A DNA stretch of 64,000 nt from Nocardia salmonicida NBRC 13393 (GCF_001613085.1 NZ_BDBR01000048.1:1-64000); one strand, 5' to 3'. Positions 16,038 to 25,151 are shown, numbered from the stretch's first letter. Translations and numbers: made by a program. The notes: generated from the letters alone by a model not told the origin.

Positions 16038-16922
16038 ATGACGGCTGAACCCGACGAGATCGGTCGCGTGCAACCTGTGGTGGACCGCGGCCCCACGGTG
16101 TTGCGCATTGCGCTCGGTGGCCAGTTGCGCAAGCTACGCGAGAGCAAAGGCATCACCCGCGAGGCCGCGGGTGATGCGATCCGTGGCTCGCACGCCAAGA
16201 TCAGTCGACTCGAGTTGGGTCGCACCGGTTTCAAGGAGCGCGACATCCGGGATCTGCTCACGCTCTACGGCGTGCACGATCCGGTGGAACGTACCTCGTT
16301 CTTCGAATTGGCCAGGCAGGCAAGTGAACCCGGTTGGTGGCACCGCTACAGCGATCTGCTGCCGTCGTGGTTCAGTACCTATCTCGGGCTCGAGCAGGCG
16401 GCCAGCCAGATCCGCACGTATGAGGCACAGCTGGTGCCGGGTCTGCTGCAGACGCCGGAGTACACCAGGGCGATTGTCAGCCTCGGTTTCGACGACGCCG
16501 AAACCGACCGTCGGGTCCAGGTTCGGCAGCTGCGCCAGGATGTCCTACGCCGGATCGACCCGCCGGTGGTGTGGGCGGTGATCGACGAGGCCGTGCTGCA
16601 TCGTCCGATCGGTGGGCGTGAGGTGCACCGGGCCCAGCTGCGCCATCTGGCCGAACTGTCGTTGCTGCCGAACGTAACGGTGCAGGTGTTGCCGTATGCG
16701 GCCGGTGGGCACGCGGCGGCGGGCAGCTCGTTCAGCATTCTGCGTTTCGGCGAGCCGGAACTGCCCGACATCGTCTACCTCGAGCAACTCACCAGCGCGC
16801 TCTACCTCGAGCGTCGCCAGGACCTCGCGATGTATCTGACAGTGATGGATCAGCTCAGCGTCCAGGCCGAACGGCCGGATCGCTCGCGCGAGATCCTGTT
16901 GTCCTACGCCGAGCGGGAGTGA
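16038..16922 (+). CDS. XRE family regulator with DUF5753 domain
   Basis: A 294-residue regulator. The helix-turn-helix is at about 27-85 (LRKLRESKGITREAAGDAI, then SHAKISRLELGR). The rest, from about 105, is the DUF5753 sensing domain with its usual motif YEAQLVPGLLQTPEYTRA. These proteins pair with DUF397 products, as here. Autoregulation through the CATCTGC-type repeats around it is likely (inference). Confidence 0.9.
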   Translation: MTAEPDEIGRVQPVVDRGPTVLRIALGGQLRKLRESKGITREAAGDAIRGSHAKISRLELGRTGFKERDIRDLLTLYGVHDPVERTSFFELARQASEPGWWHRYSDLLPSWFSTYLGLEQAASQIRTYEAQLVPGLLQTPEYTRAIVSLGFDDAETDRRVQVRQLRQDVLRRIDPPVVWAVIDEAVLHRPIGGREVHRAQLRHLAELSLLPNVTVQVLPYAAGGHAAAGSSFSILRFGEPELPDIVYLEQLTSALYLERRQDLAMYLTVMDQLSVQAERPDRSREILLSYAERE

Positions 16923-17021
16923 CGGCCGAACAAGATCGACGGCCGAGCGGATTCGGCACCGGGAACTGGATCGGACTGCACCGAATATCGCGCAGTCGAT
17001 CGTCGGGCACCGACTCTATAG

Positions 17022-17276
17022 TCAGTATCGGATGCAGCCGGCGGCGATTCGCCAGAAAGTATCCGGGGTCAGCATCTGCAGATCCCAATCGTCGGCCAGG
17101 TCGTGCGCGGTGGTCACGATCCGGTCGATATCGAAATCGTTGCGGGTCGCCGCGCCGGTGGATTCCACGGCGTCGATGACGAAGGCGACCGCGCTTTCCC
17201 TCGACCACTGGGTGGTCTCGGCGTGGGTGGCCGCTGCGCGATCAGCGAGGCCGGACCGGCCCTTGGTGTTGTTCAT
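17022..17276 (-). CDS. Small hypothetical protein beside the XRE regulator
   Basis: An 84-residue soluble, acidic protein (MNNTKGRSGLADRAA...) ending in TFWRIAAGCIRY. I do not recognise its family. ATG 17276 is chosen since CAGGGG precedes it; the frame is open to 17321. Its likely promoter region carries the second 18-bp repeat. It is convergent with the XRE gene. Confidence 0.6.
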   Translation of the reverse strand: MNNTKGRSGLADRAAATHAETTQWSRESAVAFVIDAVESTGAATRNDFDIDRIVTTAHDLADDWDLQMLTPDTFWRIAAGCIRY

Positions 17277-17628
17277 GATAAATGCCCCTGTGCTTCTCAG
17301 GCAGTGGCAAACCCAAGGCAATCCTGACCCCGGGTGTGCCGCTCGCGGCCTCCCCTGACTATCCCCTCAATTGTGTTGCGGCCCTGAGTTTAGGACGGCG
17401 GCACTTTCAGATGCAAGCACATCTGCACTATCGATTCCGTCTCGATGCAGCGTATTTCCCGGCTTCTGAGCGGCGAATCGGGGGTGGCGGCACCGCCCCC
17501 GCCGGGGGTGGTGCTCGAATAGTGGCGTGACCGGCGGTTCGCGGTGTCCATCGGGTGGCGACGCAGTGTCCCCGAGGGGTGACGATCATGTCCGCCGGGC
17601 GAAATATGCTGCGATAGTTAATTTCTGG
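17277..17628. other. Intergenic region with repeat but no gene
   Basis: About 350 bp with no convincing coding frame. It holds the second 18-bp repeat at 17411-17428 and presumably the promoter of the small gene ending at 17022. The part from 17480 to 17628 shows nothing I can name. Confidence 0.5.
17408..17428. promoter_or_regulatory. 18-bp repeat copy 2, within a perfect short palindrome
   Basis: ATGCAAGCACATCTGCAC at 17411-17428 is identical to copy 1. Together with the preceding bases it forms CAGATG (17408-17413), a 6-bp spacer, then CATCTG (17420-17425), a perfect inverted repeat of operator size. It lies 132 bp upstream of the small gene starting at 17276. Confidence 0.7.
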
Positions 17629-18285
17629 CTATCGAATGGCTGCGACGGCCGAATCAATGGGCTGCGATCCGGAGACCAGCTCGAGAGTGTGGCGAAAAGT
17701 GTTGTCCGCGACCAAGATCGATGCGAGCGTCGCGGCGACGTCGGCGCGCGGCACCGAATCGCGCGGAATCGGCGGCGGTCCCAGCGTGATCAGACCGTTG
17801 CCTTCGGTATCGGTGAGCCGACCGGGACGCAGGATCGTCCAGTCCAGATCGCGGGTCCGCAGATCTTCTTCGGCGCGGGTCTTGGCGTCGATATAGGCAG
17901 CCCACACCTCGTCGGTTCCCGCAGCGGGTGGGCTGCCGGCGCCCATCGTCGAAATCTGCACGAACCGCGCCACGCCGGTCTGCTCGGCGGCGTCGGCGAG
18001 TTGCACCGAACCGTTGAGGTCGACGGTGTATTTGCGCGCGGCACCACTGCCCGCGCCCGCGCCCGCGGCGAACACCACCGCGTCCGAGCCCGCGACGGCG
18101 GCCGCGAGGTCGGCGGGGGTGTCGCGTTCCATGTCGTAGATCACCGGGACGCCGCCGGTCGCGGCGATATCGGCGGCTTGGTCCGGGTCGCGGATGAGCG
18201 CGTGAACGTGGTCGCCGCGCCGGGTCAGCGACTGGGCGAGTAGGAGGGCGATTTTGCCGTGTCCACCGGCGATGACGATGCGCAT
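17629..18285 (-). CDS. NAD(P)-binding protein, atypical SDR (NAD(P)H-binding) family
   Basis: A 218-residue single-domain Rossmann protein. The nucleotide loop is IAGGHGKIA near the N-terminus, then IYDMERD, VVFAAGAGAG, FVQISTMGAG and TILRPGRLTD, the pattern of the YwnB/SCO-type atypical SDR group. These proteins often reduce or sense quinone-like or sugar-nucleotide substrates; the substrate is unknown here. It starts 10 bp after the lipoprotein gene, so the two probably form an operon. Confidence 0.82.
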   Translation of the reverse strand: MRIVIAGGHGKIALLLAQSLTRRGDHVHALIRDPDQAADIAATGGVPVIYDMERDTPADLAAAVAGSDAVVFAAGAGAGSGAARKYTVDLNGSVQLADAAEQTGVARFVQISTMGAGSPPAAGTDEVWAAYIDAKTRAEEDLRTRDLDWTILRPGRLTDTEGNGLITLGPPPIPRDSVPRADVAATLASILVADNTFRHTLELVSGSQPIDSAVAAIR

Positions 18286-18295
18286 GGTGCTCCTA

Positions 18296-18796
18296 TCAGC
18301 GTTCGGGTCCTCCGGGATTGCAGTTCGCCGCCACCGTAGCCTGATAGCCGACGTCGGGGCGCCACGGCTCTAGATTCCAGCTCGGTTTGTCGGGCGCTAC
18401 CATCCTCGCCCACACCCAGTGGCACAAGAACTGGTCGCGCATGCCCGGCGCGTCGGCATCGGCGTCGAGCGCGCGCACTTCCTGCCAGGCCAGCTCGTCG
18501 GTGCCCGGAGCGGTCGTTTTGCGACCCGCCTGGGTGGGGACGACGAGCAAGCGGGGGCCGTCGACGTTCTCGGTCCAACTCACGTGATCGATGAGAGGCA
18601 GGCCGGCATAGGGGTCGACCGTCGTGGTTGGCGGTGCGATGGTGGCGGGCACTCGCTTGGTGGTCGTTGTCGGAGCGGCGGTGGCGGCCGGGGTCGCGAC
18701 CTGCGCGGTGTCGGCCGAGCCGCAACCGGTGAGCACGGCCGCCGCCGCGAGTACGAGCGGGAGCTGCCACCGTGTCACGAACGCCCTTTCTGTCAT
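18296..18796 (-). CDS. DUF2599-type secreted lipoprotein
   Basis: A 166-residue lipoprotein. The signal peptide ends in the lipobox LTGC, with acylated Cys at about 25, followed by a Thr/Ala-rich linker. The globular part begins at PLIDHVSWTENVDGPRLLVVP and continues to a final AANC; this organisation fits DUF2599, known in mycobacteria and nocardiae without a defined role. It should be anchored on the outer face of the cytoplasmic membrane. Confidence 0.78.
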   Translation of the reverse strand: MTERAFVTRWQLPLVLAAAAVLTGCGSADTAQVATPAATAAPTTTTKRVPATIAPPTTTVDPYAGLPLIDHVSWTENVDGPRLLVVPTQAGRKTTAPGTDELAWQEVRALDADADAPGMRDQFLCHWVWARMVAPDKPSWNLEPWRPDVGYQATVAANCNPGGPER

Positions 18797-18858
18797 AGCG
18801 GGCCGATGAGCGCCCGCCCGGACAGCCTAATGCGGTCGGTGCGGGGGCGTCGCGAGCG

Positions 18859-19110
18859 TCAGTGCCACAGGGACCGGCAGGGCAACCGGCGCAGTCCGGG
18901 GGCGACCTGGCCGTCGACGGTGACCTGCAGGCCGGAGTGTGCGGCCGCCGAGGTGAACTCCCACGCCTCGGCCTGGGTCGCGGCATATTCGAGGACCAGG
19001 GCTTCCTCGGGTGTCGGGCCGTCGAAGTACACCGTGATCCGCCGGGTCGGTATCTCGTTCGGGTCGATGCGGTGGAGGGTGTCGGCGATGTTCTCGTCGG
19101 TGGGAATCAT
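18859..19110 (-). CDS. Small hypothetical protein
   Basis: An 83-residue acidic protein with a central segment RITVYFDGPTPEEALVLEYA followed by a helix and a short C-terminal tail. I do not recognise the family. The ATG at 19110 has AAAGGAG at a good distance, while the open frame extends to 19419 without a similar site. Confidence 0.62.
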   Translation of the reverse strand: MIPTDENIADTLHRIDPNEIPTRRITVYFDGPTPEEALVLEYAATQAEAWEFTSAAAHSGLQVTVDGQVAPGLRRLPCRSLWH

Positions 19111-19265
19111 GGCGTGCTCCTTTCGCCCCGGCACTGGTGAGCGCCTTCCTACTCGACGGTAGGGCCTACACCATCGAGAGGAACACGTTCCGATTTCGCT
19201 TGGAGATCTCACAATCCACCTGTCGCCGCGGCGGTGCGCCCCCCATATGGGCGCGCTGCCTCCGG

Positions 19266-19293
19266 TCACAACCATGTGGCAAGCAGGTTGTGA
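19266..19293. promoter_or_regulatory. Perfect 8-bp inverted repeat upstream of lipase gene
   Basis: TCACAACC (19266-19273), 12-bp spacer, GGTTGTGA (19286-19293). The symmetry and position 93 bp before the lipase start fit a repressor operator. Its binding protein is not evident in the neighbourhood. Confidence 0.55.
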
Positions 19294-19385
19294 GCTCCGC
19301 CGATGTTCGCGGCGACCCGTCGACGGGGAGCCACGGTACCGGCGAGGATCGCTTTTGACAGCAGCGACACGGGAGGGGCAGCCGC

Positions 19386-20603
19386 ATGATCTGGGGACGC
19401 GCTCGGCCACGCAGGACACTGTCGGTCTGCCTGGCGGCGGCGGTGCTCACCCTGGCCTCCGCCGCGGCGGGCCACGCCACACCCCTGTACCCGACTGCCG
19501 ACCCCGACCCCTTCTACAGCCAGCCGGCCGACCTCGACGATCACCAGCCCGGAGACGTGCTCGGTGTGCGGCCGATGCCGCCGCTGGCGATGTTCCCCGA
19601 CACCACGATCACCCTGATCCAGTTCCGATCCACCAACTCCGCGGGCGACCCGATCGCCGCGACGACCACGGTGCTGCAGCCGAACAATCACCGCACCGAT
19701 GCCCCCGTGCTGTCCTATCAGCACATCATCAACGGGCTCGGCACGCGGTGCTCGGTCTCCAAAGTCCTCTACACCGACGATCCGGACCTGATGGTGCGCG
19801 AGGCGGTGGCCTGGAACTACGCGCTCAGACGCGGTTGGACGATGGCCGTGCCCGACCACCTCGGGCCCAATTTCGCTTATGGCGCGGCGAAACTAGGTGG
19901 TCAGGTGACTCTCGACGGCATCCGGGCGGTGCGCCAGGTCGAGCAGCTACGCGTCGGCGGCAGCCGGGTGGCGATGGCCGGGTACTCCGGTGGCGGCATG
20001 GCGACGGCCTGGGCGGCGGCACTGCAGCCGGAGTACGCACCCGAGCTCGAGATCGCGGGGGCGGCGATGGGCGGGGTGCCGATGAACCTGGTGTCGATGC
20101 TCGAGGGGCTCGGCTTCGGTTCGCATCCGGTGTTCGGACTCGCGCTGGCCGCGGGGATCGGCCTGGAACGTGAATACCCGCAACGGTTTCCGATCAGCGA
20201 TCAGATGAATGCCAGCGGCCTGGCGGCTCGCGCGTCGATCCGGGACGCCTGCACCAACGACATTCTCGGCGCGGGCGCGGGGCGCGGCATTCTGGACTTC
20301 GCGGCCACCACCTCGCTGGTGGGGGATCCCCAGGCGCGCGCCGTGGTGGAGGAGAACAGCCTCGAGCTCTACCCCGGTGCGCCGACAATGCCTGTCTTCG
20401 AATGGCATTCGCCGATCGACGGCCTCATCCCGGTCGACGCGATCACCTCGACGACGCATCGGTGGTGCACTGCGGGGACCAAGGTCGTCAGCCAGCAGAC
20501 ACCCACCCCGGACCACCTGACCGCAGCTGTGCTCGGACTGCCTTCCGCGCTGAGTTGGCTCGATGCACGGCTGCAGGGGGAACCGGCACCCAGCACCTGC
20601 TGA
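19386..20603 (+). CDS. Secretory lipase (LIP family), lipase 1
   Basis: A 405-residue exported alpha/beta hydrolase. Residues 1-31 are a signal peptide (RARPRR, hydrophobic core, cleavage near GHA). The mature enzyme has DPFYSQP and the nucleophile elbow AGYSGGG with Ser201; a Cys pair (Cys122 and a later RDACTN) and the terminal Cys could form disulfides. The LIP family hydrolyses triacylglycerols or related esters outside the cell. GGGAGGGG precedes the ATG. A related gene follows 250 bp downstream. Confidence 0.88.
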   Translation: MIWGRARPRRTLSVCLAAAVLTLASAAAGHATPLYPTADPDPFYSQPADLDDHQPGDVLGVRPMPPLAMFPDTTITLIQFRSTNSAGDPIAATTTVLQPNNHRTDAPVLSYQHIINGLGTRCSVSKVLYTDDPDLMVREAVAWNYALRRGWTMAVPDHLGPNFAYGAAKLGGQVTLDGIRAVRQVEQLRVGGSRVAMAGYSGGGMATAWAAALQPEYAPELEIAGAAMGGVPMNLVSMLEGLGFGSHPVFGLALAAGIGLEREYPQRFPISDQMNASGLAARASIRDACTNDILGAGAGRGILDFAATTSLVGDPQARAVVEENSLELYPGAPTMPVFEWHSPIDGLIPVDAITSTTHRWCTAGTKVVSQQTPTPDHLTAAVLGLPSALSWLDARLQGEPAPSTC

Positions 20604-20617
20604 GTCCGGTTTCGATC

Positions 20618-20653
20618 GGTCCGGATCCGTGCGCCCCGAAGCGGATCCGGACC
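20618..20653 (+). terminator. Stem-loop terminator after lipase 1
   Basis: Perfect 12-bp arms GGTCCGGATCCG (20618-20629) and CGGATCCGGACC (20642-20653) with a 12-nt loop begin 14 bp after the stop codon. A short GTTT follows rather than a long U-tract, common in high-GC actinomycetes. Confidence 0.7.
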
Positions 20654-20856
20654 GTTTCGTGGTGCGACGGGTCGATTCTTGTTGCGATACAGCGGCATTG
20701 CGCACACGACTCGGGCACAACGCCGAAGTCGGAGAGCGCCTGCACGTAGCGTAATTGCTCTGACGACGGCGCGGTGGGGGAGTTTCGGCGGGGGTCGAAG
20801 CACCGCATGGTGGCACGTCATCGACGAATCCGTTGCCACCCGAAGGCGTGTGTGCC

Positions 20857-22221
20857 ATGAGATCTGTTCGAGTACTTGTCGGTTCGATGCTGCTGCTCTT
20901 CTCGCTCGCGGCAGGCACCGCCGCCGCGGATCCACCGCCGACCCAGGAATTTCCGGTGCCACAGGTGGGCACACCCGGTTTCCTGCCCGATCTACAGCGT
21001 TGGATCGACCAGGTGCTGCCCTCGCCGATCCAGCCCGACGCCGCCGATCCGGCCGCCGAGCTCGCGGCGCTGCACGCGGCGGTGCTGCCCTCGGCGGTGG
21101 GCGATCCGATCTTCGACCAGTGGCCTGCGGGGCTGGCGGAGTTGTCGCCCGGTGATCTGATCGAATCGCGCGACATCACCGCGACCGCGGCCTGGTTGAC
21201 GGTGGTGCCCATCCGCTCGGCGACGCTGCTGAAGTTCCGCACCGAAGACGCGCAGAACAGGCCGTCCTACGCCACCGCGACCCTGATCGTGCCCGCCACC
21301 GAGTGGACCGGGCCGGGGGACCGCCCCGTGCTGGTGAACAACCTTCCTATCGACGCGCTCGGCCGTAAGTGCACCCCGGGATACTCACTGACGCACGGTA
21401 TGACATCGCAGTCGAGTGCCACGGAATTCCTTCCGCCGACCACCCAGCTGGCGGTTCTGCGTGGATACGCGGTCCTGGTGCCCGACCACGAGGGCCCGTG
21501 GATGGCCTATGCCGAACCGTATGTCGCCGGGCACGCGGTGCTCGACTCGATCAGAGCGGTGCGCGGTATCGACCCGGTGTCCTACAGCCGAAGCCGCTTC
21601 GCGATGACCGGTTACTCCGGCGGCGCGATCGCCACCCACGGTGCGGCCAAGCTGATCGACTCCTACGCACCGGAACTGGCCGACGTGATCGTCGGCGCGG
21701 CACTGGGCGGCGTACCGGCCGACTTCGAAATCCTGTCGCGCAGTATGAACGCCAACCTCGCATCCGGAATATTTATGGCCGCGACCTTCGCGATCGGCCG
21801 CGAGCGCCCCGAAATCCTCGCGGCGATGAACAATCTCGGGCGGTGGGTCACGACCTCGTTCATGAAAGATACGTGCGCCAGCGTGTTCGCGGTGCCAGGG
21901 ATTCTGCACCTGCCGATCGACGTCGGCGCCAATATCGCCGACCCGCTGCGTTCGGAACTGGCCACCGATATCTACGAGATCACCCGGATGCAAGGTCTTC
22001 GGTCGGCTACTCCGCTCTACATCTACAACGGTGACCAGGAATTCTGGATCCCCGCGGAGGGCGCTCACAATCTCTACACCGAGCAGTGCGAACTCGGGGC
22101 GAACGCGGTATATCGCGGTGTGCTGGGTGAACACATCATCGGTGCGGCGACCGGCTATCCGGAAGCTATGGTGTGGCTCGACGAACGACTCCTCGGAGTC
22201 GCCGCGCGGAGCGAATGCTGA
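20857..22221 (+). CDS. Secretory lipase (LIP family), lipase 2
   Basis: A 454-residue exported hydrolase. The signal peptide covers about residues 1-24 (RSVRVLVGSMLLLFSLAAG, cleavage after AAA). A Pro-rich segment of about 80 residues precedes the catalytic domain. The nucleophile elbow is TGYSGGA with Ser254, and the DHEGP, LDSIRAVRG and NNLPIDALG blocks match its neighbour. The ATG at 20857 is chosen because the signal peptide begins there; the frame is open to 20833. Probably a paralogue of lipase 1 through an old duplication. Confidence 0.86.
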   Translation: MRSVRVLVGSMLLLFSLAAGTAAADPPPTQEFPVPQVGTPGFLPDLQRWIDQVLPSPIQPDAADPAAELAALHAAVLPSAVGDPIFDQWPAGLAELSPGDLIESRDITATAAWLTVVPIRSATLLKFRTEDAQNRPSYATATLIVPATEWTGPGDRPVLVNNLPIDALGRKCTPGYSLTHGMTSQSSATEFLPPTTQLAVLRGYAVLVPDHEGPWMAYAEPYVAGHAVLDSIRAVRGIDPVSYSRSRFAMTGYSGGAIATHGAAKLIDSYAPELADVIVGAALGGVPADFEILSRSMNANLASGIFMAATFAIGRERPEILAAMNNLGRWVTTSFMKDTCASVFAVPGILHLPIDVGANIADPLRSELATDIYEITRMQGLRSATPLYIYNGDQEFWIPAEGAHNLYTEQCELGANAVYRGVLGEHIIGAATGYPEAMVWLDERLLGVAARSEC

Positions 22222-22502
22222 ACGGCTAGATGATATTTCACAGAGCATTTCGCGGAACGTGATGGTCGGACACAGCAGGCATTCGTGGCTCGAATTCGTG
22301 GGATGTCGGAGAGCTGAACATTTTCCTGTGCCTCGTCATGGCAGTTTTCGAGAAGCCGTGGTGACCTGCCCAGACCGGACGTGACTGACGTCTCGTAAGG
22401 ATTTCCGCGGCTTATGTTTTGGGCGGTTTCGACAAGCCATTCGTTCTCCCGGCAGGAAAAGGGCGACGAATATTCGAATCGCACAGGAAGACAAGTCAAC
22501 AC
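22222..22502. other. Intergenic region upstream of lipase 3
   Basis: This 281-bp stretch carries no convincing gene. It has a TATGTT box near 22413 that could be a -10 element for the next lipase, leaving a leader of about 80 nt. No strong inverted repeat was found. Confidence 0.35.
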
Positions 22503-23684
22503 ATGAAATCTCCCAGTCGCAGGCGCACGCTGCACACGGCGGTCTTCGCCGGAGTCGGCGCCCTCTCCATGGTTTTCACCGGGCCGGGGGCGAGCGCGGC
22601 TCCGGCCGCGGCGCCGACCGAGCAGGATCTCGCCAATATCGTCTCGGAAGGCCGACAGGTCGCCGGATCCGGTTCGGCGTGCACCTCCGGCAGTGGTGCC
22701 GGGTCCGGTAACGGGTCCGGTGACTGCTACGGCGGTTCGGGTTCCAGCTCGGGTTCCTCGGGCGGCTATTCCTCCGATCCCGGCGCGTACGGACCGACGT
22801 CGACGGCGTTCCTCGCCGCGTTCGCCTACGGCCTCAACAACCCCGATGCCGCCGCGCCCGGGACGAACGACTGGAACTGCAAGCCGACCGCCGAGCACCC
22901 CCGCCCGGTCGTGCTGCTGCACGGCACCTGGATGAACGCCTACAACGGTTACGCCTACATGGGTCAGCCGATCAAGGACGCCGGTTACTGCACGTTCACC
23001 TTCAACTACGGTCGCTCGAACATCATGGAAGGCGGCGGCGTCGGTTCGTTCCTGCCCGGCGTGATGGGCACCGGTTACATCGAGGATTCGGCCAAACAGA
23101 CCGCCGCGTTCGTCGACCGGGTCCTCGCGGCCACCGGCACCGACGAGGTCGACATCGTCGCCCACTCGCAGGGCGGGGCGATGGCGAACTACTACACCAA
23201 GTTCGAGGGCGGTGCGGCCAAGGTGAACAAGCTGATCACCTTCGGCGCCACCCACCACGGCACCAGCCTCGACGGCATCGGCGCGCTGGGTCGCATGATC
23301 AACAACCTGGGTATCGATATCCTGGGTCCGATCGAGATCTTCGTCGGGCACGCGGGTATCCAGCAGACCATCGGCTCGGATTTCGTCAACAACCTCAACG
23401 CAGGAGGCGACACCGTCGCCGGCGTCGACTACACCGTGGTCGGCACCCGGTACGACGAGGTCACCAACCCCTACGAGCTCACCTTCATCAAGGCTGGCCC
23501 GGGGGCGCACGTCACCAACATCACCCTGCAGGACGGCTGCGAGCAGGACATCTCCGATCACCTGACGATGATGTACTCCCCGCGTGCCCTGTCGATCGCG
23601 CTTCGTGCGCTCGACCCGGTGCAGAACCCGCAGTTGACCTGCGCGTTCAACCCGTGGCTCGTCGGTGGCGGCGGTTCGATCTGA
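22503..23684 (+). CDS. Secreted class 2-type triacylglycerol lipase, lipase 3
   Basis: A 393-residue exported esterase/lipase different from its two neighbours. A signal peptide (about 1-33, ending GASAAPAA) and a Gly/Ser-rich linker (about 58-90) precede the catalytic domain. That domain starts with RPVVLLHGTW, has the nucleophile elbow VAHSQGG with Ser222, and the conserved ATHHGTSL, YDEVTNPYE and final Cys pair. These match the EstA/Lip class 2 group of actinomycetes. ATG 22503 is the residue from which a normal signal peptide reads; the frame is open from 22419. Confidence 0.88.
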   Translation: MKSPSRRRTLHTAVFAGVGALSMVFTGPGASAAPAAAPTEQDLANIVSEGRQVAGSGSACTSGSGAGSGNGSGDCYGGSGSSSGSSGGYSSDPGAYGPTSTAFLAAFAYGLNNPDAAAPGTNDWNCKPTAEHPRPVVLLHGTWMNAYNGYAYMGQPIKDAGYCTFTFNYGRSNIMEGGGVGSFLPGVMGTGYIEDSAKQTAAFVDRVLAATGTDEVDIVAHSQGGAMANYYTKFEGGAAKVNKLITFGATHHGTSLDGIGALGRMINNLGIDILGPIEIFVGHAGIQQTIGSDFVNNLNAGGDTVAGVDYTVVGTRYDEVTNPYELTFIKAGPGAHVTNITLQDGCEQDISDHLTMMYSPRALSIALRALDPVQNPQLTCAFNPWLVGGGGSI

Positions 23685-23704
23685 CCCGCCGCTCGCACTG
23701 ACAA

Positions 23705-23747
23705 CGACGAAGGCGCTGTCCACATGATGTGGACAGCGCCTTCGTCG
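23705..23747. terminator. Bidirectional terminator between lipase 3 and PucR gene
   Basis: A perfect 20-bp inverted repeat (arms 23705-23724 and 23728-23747, beginning CGACGAAGGC) with a 3-nt loop TGA sits between two convergent genes, 20 bp after the lipase stop and 9 bp after that of the regulator. Confidence 0.9.
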
Positions 23748-23756
23748 CGTTCGGGA

Positions 23757-24983
23757 TCAGGCAGGGACGGAACGGTAGCTGCGCGCGACGAGTGCGGAAC
23801 GCAGGTACCACAGCCCCGAAGGCTGAGTGGGATCGAACCCGGTGAGCTGGCCGATCCGCTTGAGCCGGTAATCGACGGTATTGGTGTGCACGTGCAGTAC
23901 GCGAGCGGTGCGCTGGCGGTTGAGGTTGTTGGCGATATGGCGCTGCAGGGTTTCGAGCAGCTCGGGGTACTGATCGAGCGGATCCAGCAGCGAGCCGAGG
24001 AATTCGCGGCCGGGGCCGGGGCGGGTCAGCTGGTATTCCAGGGCGAGCTCGTCGAAGCGGTACAGACCCGAGGTCACCTCGAGCCGCTGCACCATGTCCA
24101 GCAGTTCGTGGGCCTGGTCGGCGGCATCGGGGACCCCGGTGGTGGTCGTTTCGACCATCGCGGCGGTGATGCCGACCTGTGCGGCCTGGGAGAGCTGGGC
24201 GACCAGTGCGGTCAGACCCTCACGGTCGAAGGTCTCGGCCGGGATGAGCACGGTTCCGCCGTCGACGCTGAGCAGCGACAACGCCGAGTCGCCGCAACGC
24301 TTGGCCAGCTCGGCCTGCACCCGGCGCAGCTTGCGGCGGGCGACGACCTTCGAATCCAGCGCCGGATTGGCTTCCTCGCGGTGCTGGGGGATCGCCAGGG
24401 CGAAGACCGCGTAGGTCTCGGCGATCGTGATGCCGCATTCGCGGGCCATCGTCGAGGTGCTGTGGCCGCCGAGCAGCGCCGAGGTGAGGGTGTGCACGGC
24501 GGTGTGGTGTTCGCTGACCACGCCGCGGAGCTCACGGACATAGGCCATCGAGATCTGGGCGGTGATCGTGTCGAGCAGTTCCATCACGACCTTGACGCCG
24601 CCGACAAGACTGTCGAAGTCCTTCCCGGAGGCGCTCGATACCACCAGGTCGAGGCCCATTTTGAAGCCCTCGGCAATCGAGTGGTGGATCGTGTCGATCG
24701 GCACGCCCTCACGGGCCCACGCGCTGGCCGCGTCCTGCAGACGCTGCAGCTGACTGGGGACATCGCGCCCATCGAGCATGCCGACCGCGAATTCCAGGCA
24801 GATGCGGGTGATCGTGGTCACATCACCGGAGATGGCGTCACCCGGTAGCGTGCCGCACGGCGCGACGTTGGCGACGAAATGGCCGACCATCTGACGCGAC
24901 AGCGCGCGAACGTCCTTGAGTGGCAACGACATCGGCCTGCCCGAGACGGTCAACGACGGTCGGGGTGGATTGTGGACGGACAT
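23757..24983 (-). CDS. PucR/CdaR-type transcriptional regulator 1
   Basis: A 408-residue regulator. The C-terminal helix-turn-helix (about 345-400) is the PucR/CdaR type: ETLQRHIANNLNRQRTARVLHVHTNTVDYRLKRI. The N-terminal two thirds form a sensing region with a GGDEF-like central domain, as is usual for the group. It lies next to three secreted lipases; a second paralogue at 43226-44524 also lies near a lipase, so control of lipid use is a fair guess. Start at ATG 24983; ATG 24932 is an alternative. Confidence 0.87.
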   Translation of the reverse strand: MSVHNPPRPSLTVSGRPMSLPLKDVRALSRQMVGHFVANVAPCGTLPGDAISGDVTTITRICLEFAVGMLDGRDVPSQLQRLQDAASAWAREGVPIDTIHHSIAEGFKMGLDLVVSSASGKDFDSLVGGVKVVMELLDTITAQISMAYVRELRGVVSEHHTAVHTLTSALLGGHSTSTMARECGITIAETYAVFALAIPQHREEANPALDSKVVARRKLRRVQAELAKRCGDSALSLLSVDGGTVLIPAETFDREGLTALVAQLSQAAQVGITAAMVETTTTGVPDAADQAHELLDMVQRLEVTSGLYRFDELALEYQLTRPGPGREFLGSLLDPLDQYPELLETLQRHIANNLNRQRTARVLHVHTNTVDYRLKRIGQLTGFDPTQPSGLWYLRSALVARSYRSVPA

Positions 24984-25110
24984 CTATTTCCCTTCGCCAG
25001 TTTCGGCTGTACCCCCCGCTGTCCAGCGAACCTCACCCTAACGAACTACAAAGGAAACCGGAATGGATTGTCAGGTTCTGGGTACGGGGCCCACGACTGG
25101 AGGTCGGCGT

Positions 25111-25122
25111 AGTGACCGGTCA
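25111..25122. promoter_or_regulatory. Perfect palindrome GTGACCGGTCAC
   Basis: A 12-bp fully symmetric site lies between the divergent PucR and HAD genes, 44 bp before the HAD start. It is short enough to arise by chance in GC-rich DNA, but its place in the promoter region makes an operator plausible. Confidence 0.4.
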
Positions 25123-25151
25123 CAAGTCTGGTTCTTCGCTATGAGTGGTTG

